Origin: Periconia sp. R9002 | Lineage: Eukaryota; Ascomycota; Dothideomycetes; Pleosporales; Periconiaceae | Length of the DNA stretch: 64,000 nt | NCBI GenBank assembly: GCA_023627715.1 | Contig: JAMAHW010000038.1 | Span: 276,465-340,464, forward strand | Direction: 5' to 3' | Shown here: piece by piece, positions 56,207 to 64,000 of the stretch | Numbering within the stretch: position 1 is the first letter of the stretch | Layout of the letters: every line of letters begins with the position of its first letter | Program-made: the position numbers and the translations under genes | Notes under the pieces: generated by a model | Databases searched by the model: none | What the model was told of the DNA's origin: nothing | What the model saw: the letters and a program-made list of their open reading frames with translations, nothing else

Positions 56207-57395
56207 AATGCACGGGCTGGGTACTAGTAGACAAGGGATTAATCAATCAATACATCCATCTAATGGCTTCAATGAACACACTGCCTTGGACTACATATAT
56301 TTTCCTTGAATTGGGAGCATGACTTCACATTGTTCCGTCGTCTTCATGAACGTATCTACTACATTGATAACTACAGATAACAACAAACATCCATCCCATC
56401 TACTAAACAAACCCCCCAAACAAACAATCAAACCCTGAAAAAGGGGGTTGAGTACAGAGTCCCGTCGGTAAGCTAGACACACTACCTAATGGCCCGAATC
56501 AACCAAAAAAAAAACCCCCCTCCCCGCGCGCGCCTAAAGAAAATGAATGACGTCAAAAACGTCAATGCTGAATCTAAAAAAAAAAGTGCTCAGATGATTT
56601 TCTAGAAGACTAACGTTTTTATTGTATTGCGGTACGCGAATCATGCGTGTGATGGCGATGGGGGGCATGCTTGCTTGGAGTGCGAGTCAAGTAGGTAGAC
56701 TTAAGTGCGAGACTGACTACTTTGGTAGGTAGGTACCTGAACTAGTGGGTTCGTTTTCTTTTTGTCTTTTTTTGATTTTTTTTTTATTGTTTAGTTTGGG
56801 TTGGGTGGGTTAGGTCGGGGTGGTTTGGTGTGATTTTGCGGTGGTATTTCGTTTCGCTTTTGGGGGGAGGGAGAGGAGGGGAGGAAGGGTGGATCCTGGG
56901 AAGAGGGGAAGGGGAAGTTGTGGAGGAGGAGGGGTGGTTAGGATATAATCTTAGGGGTTACATAAGGGTTTTTAAAAACTGCCAGAGGAGGTTCCATAGA
57001 AATTTGATAATGATAACTTATAATAACGAGCAAGCTTATCGTTTCTTGGCTTTAAGAGTTAAAGAAATGTCCTGGCCATTCAATGCAAGCGATACTGCAT
57101 ATATATGTAGCGTTCAACAAGTACAAAAATATCAGCAGAGCGGTTTTTTGGGGGCCTTCCACCAACCAGAGCCCCGGCAGCGAATACGACCTCGCTTTTA
57201 CTGCCCGCTTCATATGCTGGCCAACTGACGTGGCTTTCTTCAGCTCTCAATGGCCTGTCGATATAAGCTGCGGGGTTTTATCATGAAATTGAATTCGAAT
57301 CCTCATAGAGTATTGGCGGGGTTTTACCATAACGCCCCCGCTAACGGTTCGAACGTTCAAACCAACTCCCTAAGGCTTTTCGTTGTTTTGTGAAA
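56207..57395. other. Intergenic region with one truncated repeat copy
   Basis: This 1.2 kb is AT-rich with A, T and G runs (56500-56960) and holds no supported ORF. Near its end is the 31-bp insertion at 57285-57315 described separately. Confidence 0.5.
57270..57330 (-). repeat. Short dispersed repeat, copy f, truncated, with 15-bp target-site duplication
   Basis: GCGGGGTTTTATCAT (57270-57284) and GCGGGGTTTTACCAT (57316-57330) flank a 31-bp insert that begins GAAATTGAATTCGAATCC and ends GAGTATTG. The insert matches the terminal part of copies a and d, and its conserved end abuts the duplication. Confidence 0.8.
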
Positions 57396-59382
57396 ATGGA
57401 CCCTTCGCTCTCAGTGGAAGACAGTCTTTGTGCGGCTTGTCGATGCATTTCGGTGTACTCGCCAGGATCATCATACCTAGCCGATGCACGAAAGCTCGCA
57501 AATTCGGCGGAATCATGCAGGCTGTGCAAGCTCATATCCAGTGAGCTTTTGGGCCGTGGGGCCGAATTGGATGACATTGGGATATGGCAACTCTATTTTG
57601 AATTTTTCACTGCTTCCATGTCTACGGCATTCCCATACGGTGCGAATACATCCGAACGTCCGTATTCGGAGATGGAGGTTGGGTTTGGGCGCATCCACTT
57701 CAGACTACCTCTATGAAATTGAACTTTGATCCTCACAGAGTAACTACCCTGGGTATCGACACATGGTGCGGGCACACTGGGTAAACGTCCTTGGCCGGGA
57801 CGGGCACACTCAGACTACCTCTATATGTCGACGATGGTACGCAATGCAGATACCCGATTTAGTCCGTCATGCGGTTGTTGGCTCCTCATGTTAACTAAAT
57901 ACAGACAGCCCTTCTACTTGGCCTTACATCTGCCGTAAACCCCCTATTACAAATACCGGGAATCCGGAGGCGTTCGCCCATCTCAACCGATGCATCAGAG
58001 CTTGCAATGATCATCATGATAGTTGTAAGATGACAATTTCTGGCTCCCGCCTCGTGAATGAAACCCCCCAGCTCCCGACTCGCGTCATCGATTTCGGGGG
58101 ACCTTCAGAGTCTTGCGAATATGCCCGTCTCATTCACTCAAATGGAGCCAAGGGCAGCTACGTTGCTTTGAGCCACTGTTGGGGCAAACACCAGCCACTG
58201 GTAACCACTAGAAACAATTTGCAAAATCACCTTCAGGCCCTACCATGGAATGACTTCCCAAAAACATTTCAAGACGCAATCACGATTACTCGAGAGATTG
58301 GGCTACGCTATCTGTGGATTGACTCTATATGCATCATCCAACAGGATGAAGCTGATTGGCTCCATGAGGCGAAAAGGATGTGCGACGTGTACGAAAGAGC
58401 ATACCTTGTTATTGCAGCTGCCGATGCCCGCGACTCAAGGGAAGGTTGCTTCCTTCGGGCCGCACCCGTTCAATCGCTTGTCAAAATTCCCTTTCTTGAC
58501 GCTTCTGGTACCAGCAAGGGCTCGATGTATGTTGGTGAAAGCGAGGACAGCTCGGAATCATTAAGGCCTGAGATGGATGGACCTCTAGCCAAGAGGGCTT
58601 GGATCACCCAGGAATGGCTCCTTGCCCGGCGGATTGCGTTCTACACGAGGGCGGGTATGGTATGGTCTTGTAGATGTCTCCAACTAAATCCAGGCAAGTT
58701 GCCGGAGTCCCCTAGCGATCCGAATGCGTTCAGCTGGGTAGACATCATACAGATGCACAAGTCGCGCAAATTAACCGTTGAGACTGACCGGCTGATGTCT
58801 CTGGAGGGGATAGGGACGGCGATGGGAAAGAGAGACAAGGTCCGATATTCGTTTGGCATGATGGAGAGCCACCTCCAGTCGCAATTGATATGGCGTTTGA
58901 AGGAAAAAAGAGGCGAGGGCAACAGTGCACTCAAGGTTCCCTCCTGGTCCTGGTCTTCGACCACGGCTTCGATCGAATTCTTGTTGCTCTACGGGGGTAT
59001 GGCGTTTGGCGAGAACGCTCCGTCGGAGCATTCAGGCGCCATTCACTTCAGTGATGATGGCCATACGATTATCGTCCCCAAAGGTGAGGTCAGGAAACTC
59101 AAGCGTGGTAAGAACGAAGCAGTCGGCTATGACGATCTATTTCTTAAGTTCGATACGAAGACGGTTGAGCATGAACAGCTCATCTGTCTCTTGCTGGTTA
59201 CGCGACGTATTTATTTTCCTGATGAACAGTGGCTGGAAGAGTACTTCATTGTCTTGCGTCCATGTAATGGCGAGAATACCTACTTGAGGGTCGGTGCGGG
59301 GGTTGCTTGTCAGGATTTTCTGAGAGGACGAAGGGTGAGTTGGTTTAGTAATTGTGAGATAAGGTCGATTGCCATAGTTTAG
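57396..59382 (+). pseudogene. HET-domain gene disrupted by a 95-bp insertion
   Basis: The first part (57396-57714; MDPSLSVEDSLCAACRCISV, then CRLCKLISSELLGRG, ending FRLPL) is the usual Cys-containing N-terminus of fungal HET proteins. Its frame stops at once in inserted DNA. It resumes after 57824 and crosses an intron (donor at 57837, acceptor at 57904). It continues as FAHLNRCIRACNDHHDSC and then the HET domain proper: YVALSHCWGKHQPL, FPKTFQDAITITREIGLRYL, WIDSICIIQQDEADWLHEA and RAWITQEWLLARRIAFYT, to the stop at 59382. The insertion plus duplication adds 110 bp and an in-frame TGA. HET proteins trigger non-self recognition and cell death in hyphal fusion. A shortened product starting at 58030 is possible, since the HET domain itself is intact. 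Confidence 0.85.
57715..57809 (-). mobile_element. Short dispersed repeat, copy d: SINE-like insertion with 15-bp target-site duplication
   Basis: A 95-bp insert is flanked by perfect copies of TCAGACTACCTCTAT (57700-57714 and 57810-57824). It begins GAAATTGAACTTTGATCC, contains CCCTGGGTATCGACAC and ends after CGTCCTTGGCCGGGACG. Copies a, b, c, e and f share parts of it in the same order. The exact shared terminus with copy f and the long duplication argue for target-primed insertion. Confidence 0.85.
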
Positions 59383-60012
59383 GGAGGGAAGGGGGAGGTG
59401 GTAACAATAAGCCTCGGTGAAATGACCCGCCAGTGTGGTTTACTGACCACCAAGACCCCGAGAACCTGCACAATTCCATTTGACGTCTATGCAACTCCGA
59501 CGTGGCCCTCAAACTGGGTGTCTCACAAAGCGTGGGGTCATAATCCTTCCAGTTGGGTTGGCCGCGAACTATCAGCATACAAGACAGTGGAAAGTGGAAC
59601 TGGCGAGTATGGCTGCGCTTGAGCTATAGAATTGCATTAAAAAATTTATATAAGCTATACATTCACTATATAAGGAGTTACAGAAATGTCCTAGCCATTT
59701 AATAGGGGAAGATATGGAAGAATGAATTATTATAGAGAATTGTTACTCTTAGTATTGACGCAGGCAAAAAAACGCATGAACGTCCTAGTCAAGGACGCTT
59801 CATTTGATATTTCCACCTTTCCCCTAAATATTTTCGATCAGTCGTTTGCAATGAACAACAAACTCTTAGAATGTTAGGAGGTTGAGGTTAGGTAATAAAA
59901 GACTAGTGTTTTTTGGGTTTAGTCTCTCTTAGTAGTAGTCTAGTCTACCTACTGTGTTGTGTACTTGCTACGCCGCACTTTCTACATCTTTACACCAATT
60001 CCAGACCTCAAT
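59383..60012. other. AT-rich spacer with repeat copy e
   Basis: The region between the HET pseudogene and the kinase-like gene is strongly AT-rich from 59640 on and contains a diverged copy of the dispersed repeat. No gene is supported. Confidence 0.5.
59740..59797 (-). repeat. Short dispersed repeat, copy e (diverged)
   Basis: The sequence carries GTATTGACGCAGGC, an A run and the hairpin-like CGTCCTAGTCAAGGACG, in the order seen in copies c and d. Confidence 0.5.
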
Positions 60013-60864
60013 ATGGCTTCCGACGAGGCTGAACAACACTCATCCATATGTCATGATGTTCGCTCCAAGAGGGATTTGACAACTCTTAGCGAAGCAGAAG
60101 AGTATCCATCAGGAAAATTCATCCGCTCAATCTTCACCTACATAGACAAAGACGATGTTGTCTGGTTCGGCGAGGCACCAGGAATCCGAAAGTACGACTT
60201 AACAGTCGAGATTCTCCAACGCGAGCTGCAAAAAATTCCCAGCGAAAAAATTTACCCGCTTTACGACGGAAAGCTGTCTGTTGTTACGCCAGACCAAATC
60301 AAACAGCATAACTATTACATCAAAAGACCCAAATCCTGGAACGCGGGGAATGAGTACATGCTCAAACTCCTCCCGCGCATGCTTTTGGAAGAAGCCGAGA
60401 TCCTCGAATTTCTAAACCAAGATCAACACCGCCATCCGAACATCATTAGGTACTATGGGTGTACCGTCAAAGAGGGGCGTATTACCGGACTTGCCCTCGA
60501 AAAGTACGATGTCATATTGCAGTATCGATTTCCACCGTATGAACCCGAGGCGCAGGTTCTAGATGTCGCGGTTTGCATGGACGGTATACGCGCTGGTATT
60601 AAGCACCTGCATTCCTTAGGACTCGCACACAACGACCTAAATCCTTCCAACATTGCCCTGGATGCTGAGGGTAATCCAGTTATACTTGATTTTGGGTCAT
60701 GCAAAAAGTTTGGTGAAGAACTCATCTCAGCGGGCACGCCTGGATGGGTCGATGAGGATTACACCACATCTGCACAGCAGCATGACATTGTCGCTCTAGG
60801 AAAGATCGAAGCATGGCTCAGAGAAGAGAATCAGAAGATCGGTTCAGATCTCGACAAAGAATGA
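60013..60864 (+). CDS. Protein kinase-like protein
   Basis: A single exon encodes 283 aa with its first ATG at 60013 (the frame is open further upstream but lacks ATG). Kinase landmarks are present but divergent: YMLKLLPRML (likely beta-3 Lys), LLEEAEILEFLNQDQHRHPN followed by IIRYYGC (helix C and beta-4), LALEKYD (hinge), GLAHNDLNPSNIAL (catalytic loop with HND in place of HRD) and PVILDFGSCKKFGEEL (DFG). After AGTPGWVDEDY the C-lobe is very short. The asparagine in HND is unusual, but the catalytic Asp, Asn and DFG Asp are retained, so activity is possible. The N-terminal 100 residues are not recognised. Such small kinase-like genes are common in fungal accessory regions. Confidence 0.75.
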   Translation: MASDEAEQHSSICHDVRSKRDLTTLSEAEEYPSGKFIRSIFTYIDKDDVVWFGEAPGIRKYDLTVEILQRELQKIPSEKIYPLYDGKLSVVTPDQIKQHNYYIKRPKSWNAGNEYMLKLLPRMLLEEAEILEFLNQDQHRHPNIIRYYGCTVKEGRITGLALEKYDVILQYRFPPYEPEAQVLDVAVCMDGIRAGIKHLHSLGLAHNDLNPSNIALDAEGNPVILDFGSCKKFGEELISAGTPGWVDEDYTTSAQQHDIVALGKIEAWLREENQKIGSDLDKE

Positions 60865-61626
60865 TATACGTTGTATTATCAGCGGTATAGACTAGCTACT
60901 GTAAGGCTCATGGATCATGGGTGTGTATAAGTGTATTGGTGTCGTACTATCTGACTATCTGCCCATATGTAGACCCCCTCCTCATTCCCATAGTCCATAC
61001 CCTGACAGCTGTCGAGCCTGATTCGAGTCAAATTGGTCTTCACAAAATTCCTCCGTGACATCGTCATCTCCCAGTCCTCCCACTGTGCCATCCCTGTCGC
61101 GCGATGGTTGTGTATGTGTGTTTGTCATGTCTATCTTCTGTTCGGATTGCTGTCGGACGTGGCGCAACTGGGCCTGTGGCAATCGTGTTTTATGATCTCG
61201 GTTCGCATTGTTCTTCGGCCCTGGGCATCGTACTCAACAACAATTCTGGTTTCGAATAAGCACCTTGGGTTGTTAGCTAAAAAGAAGTGTGGTTTGTATC
61301 GAATCTCAAACTTACATTCTGATAGTTGAGTAGATTGATATTGGCTGAATATGGTTGTAAGATTGTCTTCAGGTTGAGTTGGATAGGTATGGTTTGAGGA
61401 ATCTTTTCAGGGTGCTGGTGGAAGAGAGAATAAAGTGCATATTTTCTAACATATTTATATATTTCACATCTTAGTTGCCTTGAGCAAATACTCATTGAAT
61501 GTTGCTCAAGTGATGGTTGTGGATGTACAATTACGGCACAGCAGAGTGTCTTGGCGCCATATTTACTCGTATAAGGCAGCAATCCTGATGTTTGAAACCA
61601 CTCTTCACAAACCACAACCTATCATT
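60865..61626. promoter_or_regulatory. Intergenic spacer
   Basis: This 762-bp spacer separates two plus-strand genes. The ORF at 61033-61329 has a hydrophobic stretch (VYLLFGLLSDVAQLGLW) but no other support. Nothing else is recognised. Confidence 0.4.
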
Positions 61627-63068
61627 ATGACCACCAACCACAATCACAGTGGCTATCAAGCCCGGATTGACTTTGTTCAAGGTCTGCTGCGCAAAGAATT
61701 CGGCGGCGAGGTAAGTCAAATGCACACCTGCCTAGCCACGGCTCAATCCGTTGATGTTTTGACGGCGCGTACCCCAGGCGGATGCCGAAATCATTCCCCT
61801 CCAATACGACCCGGAATTTGTATTCAGATACAACAACTTTGTCTACCGCGTCACGCTGCGTACGCCCATTACTTCAAACCAAGCAAGGAAAGACTTGCGG
61901 CCTGGCTGTGTCGCAGTTCCCAATGCCACCAAGGAACTCATAGTGCGCCTTGCCAATCCCGACGCTGAAGGCATGCACCGCGAGACACGGATTGAAAACG
62001 AAGTCGCCATCATCAGTCTCGCCGCCGCAGCGCTTAAAGACTTCCAACCACATGTAGTACCATCCATCTATGCCTGGGGCAGCGCCGCTGCTGAATTTCC
62101 ATTCGGTTGGACCATTCAAGAGTTCATGCCTGGCGCGTCTCTGGACGAAGCACTCCCATCCATGGACCTCGCCCACAAGAAGCAAATCTTCGCCCAGATG
62201 GCCCAAATCATCAAAGCTTTGCAAAGCTATAAACTCCCGGAAACCATCACCGGGTTTGGAGGCGTGACCTTTGATGCCGACGGCCGGATTGTAAGCGCGG
62301 CGATGCCTACGGTTGGACATGGCCCATGGCCAACCTTCGAAGCCTACTTCCGACATCGAATCGAATTGGCACTCCAGGAAGCAGACGAAAACCCCCGCAT
62401 TCGCGGATGGCACGAAAATGGCATTCGAAAGCGCTTGAACGCGTTTGTGGAGCGTGGAATTTCCGCACAGTTTGAGTCGCTGGAGAACAAGCAGGATAAA
62501 GCCATCATTCATGCCGATTTCAGTACGTTACTTACTTCCTTTTTATGCCACATGCTTTGCCCCCCCAGAGCTAATCTTTTTAACTTACTACTTTGCAGAC
62601 GGTGCTAATCTCCTGTTCGACCCTTCCACCTACCGGATCACTGCATTGATTGATTACGACTTCTCCAGCATCCTCCACCCATCCTACGAATTCCTGCGTT
62701 CTTTCCTAGGCGTCGGCGGCCAATTCCGCGGGTGGTGCGGTGAAGAAGGCGGCGAGCAAGCTGCCCTGAGCGAAGCCCGTCTACACGGGTATCCGTCACC
62801 GCTCCCGCAATCCAGCGAGGATGGAGATGTGGATTGGGTGCTTGCGAAAGCCATGGACGATGAGTTGGAGAAAGTGGGTGCTAGGACGCCGAGAACGTTG
62901 AAGGGGATTGAAAAGGTGGCGGATGTTGACACTATTCTCCGCACTATCGTTCCATGGCGTCTTTGCAACCCGGATATCGTGCGGCGCCAGTCGGATGAAG
63001 TGCTGGTTAGGCATAGAGGGGAGAATGAGGTGCAGTTGGGGCGGTTGTTGGGGTATTTGGGGTTTTAG
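61627..63068 (+). CDS. Aminoglycoside-phosphotransferase-fold (APH) small-molecule kinase-like protein
   Basis: Exons 61627-61710, 61778-62522 and 62599-63068 give 432 aa with closing phases. YDPEFVFRYNNFVYRVTL is the nucleotide-binding strand region, ELIVRLANPD carries the ATP-binding Arg/Lys position, and ETRIENEVAIISLAAAAL is the helix with the paired Glu. WTIQEFMPGASLDEAL is the hinge. AIIHADFNGANLLFD (catalytic loop H-x-D-x4-N, split by intron 2) and ITALIDYDFSSILHPSYEFL (metal-binding Asp) complete the fold. The family is large in fungi and mostly uncharacterised. The name reflects the fold, not antibiotic resistance. The substrate is unknown. Confidence 0.87.
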
Positions 63069-64000
63069 GGGGGGATGTTTTGTTTTTTTGAGGTTTGGTT
63101 TCTTGTGGAATCAGTGAAGATTGTTTTTTTTTTCTTTTGATAGACTGGTAGAAGGGATTTTACTGAGATGGAAAGGGGTCTAAAAATGAGTGGTAGAGAA
63201 GAAAAAGGTGGACGGTTTTTGCCTAGTAGAATAAATTTAACGACAATATACGACTCATGATTAGGTACCCACTCACCATTTTCTATCACCATTTTCTATC
63301 CATCTAATCCATCTACCTACCTATGCGATCCACACACACACCAATACATACAAACCAACACACACCCGTTTAAAAACCCCCTCACCCCCAAATATCAAAA
63401 ACACACCCCATTTTCCCTTTGCCTCTCCCCTCTCCCGCTCCCAACATTACTAATACTTGGAAAAATTTATTCTAGATACCTTACTTACCCGCAACGCAAC
63501 ACCCTTTTTTTTCCCTACTCCTACCACCTACTCTTACCCTCCCTATTTACAAAAAAACCTTACACTAAAACCCCAGTATCCCTTAGATCTCTAACCCTAT
63601 TCCTCCCCACCTTCCTAACATTTCCCTTACGAACTTTTCTTACAGCAACTGCGAAAAACATGAGTTCGTCGTTTCAAACAACTTCACCACATACAAATTG
63701 ACGTACATATGTATATATTGTATCTTTAGAAACTAGTGAATCTATATATATTAACGATTTCATGGTACGGGAAACACGCATGTTAAGTGGGATTGGAGAA
63801 TGCACACACGTACGTAGGTACTATGTAGAGGTGGATGGAGGTGGAGGTGGAGGTGAGAGGTGGATAGGAGTCACGTGATTCCCAGTGACCTACTAGTCGT
63901 TATGTACATACATTAAATTGGATGTACGTTTCAAAGAGAAAACGGATTGATATGTTACAAGCAATCCAGTACCATCGATTCTTCCTCACAGCTTCCCCCC
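63069..64000. other. Right-end intergenic region
   Basis: This stretch is AT-rich and then C/A-rich, and contains a GGTGGA-type tract around 63832-63862. No gene, RNA or mobile-element feature is supported. Confidence 0.5.

Noticed and set aside
57285..57370. tRNA-like B-box sequences (TTCGAATCC, GGTTCGAAC)
   Set aside because: There is no matching A box at the right distance and no cloverleaf arms by eye. The first lies in the dispersed repeat.
63590..63600. Telomere-like CTAACCCTA
   Set aside because: There is a single unit only and no tandem array.

Overview
The window is nuclear DNA from a filamentous ascomycete (Pezizomycotina, probably a Dothideomycete; the species is not identifiable by eye). 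The basis is short spliceosomal introns (about 48-140 bp, GTRNGT donors, CTRAY-type branch sites), well-spaced genes on both strands, and fungus-specific families: Skt5/Chs4, Clr2, UPF0658, HET, a ubiquitin-like plus C2H2 protein, and DUF7924. Gene models were assembled by hand from splice sites and reading phase. Nearly every multi-exon model below closes in phase over its full length.

Layout. 1-6 kb: two minus-strand proteins of unknown function. 7.7-15.5 kb: Skt5/Chs4-type chitin synthase regulator (+), Ies2-type INO80 subunit (-), Pex14-type peroxin (+). 15.9-21.5 kb: a DUF726/Mil1-like alpha/beta-hydrolase (+), alpha-SNAP/Sec17 (-), a mitochondrial GatC-like subunit sharing a 311-bp divergent promoter with Sec17, and a small Cys-tailed protein (-). 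23.9-28.6 kb: a single-pass membrane protein (-) and a Clr2-like silencing protein (+). 30.7-35.4 kb: a ubiquitin-like/C2H2 protein whose acidic 12-bp repeat tract holds an assembly gap (-), and PPP4R2/Psy4 (-). 37.3-40.5 kb: a UPF0658 Golgi membrane protein (+) and an Mpv17/Sym1 protein (-). 41.7-44.3 kb: an AT-rich, transposon-like island. 44.5-56.2 kb: GH31 alpha-glucosidase (-), a disordered protein (-), a Gfo/Idh/MocA oxidoreductase (-), and a Rieske/AIFM3-like flavoprotein (+) divergent from it. 57.4-63.1 kb: a HET gene broken by a short insertion, a kinase-like gene and an APH-like gene (all +).

Most genes are conserved housekeeping: cell wall, chromatin, peroxisome, vesicle fusion, mitochondrial translation, phosphatase. 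They show no operon-like grouping beyond shared divergent promoters.

The unusual material is in two places. The AT island at 41.7-44.3 kb carries a DUF7924 gene whose decay is visible only as in-frame stops; at least three read as TGG-to-TAG changes of the kind repeat-induced point mutation (RIP) makes. The gene lies between inverted repeats of roughly 115 bp, and the island is bounded by 33-bp direct repeats. Second, a short dispersed repeat occurs at about six sites. Two copies sit between clean 15-bp target-site duplications and share exactly the same terminus. One of these copies disrupts the HET gene. I read it as a small, retroposed, SINE-like family.
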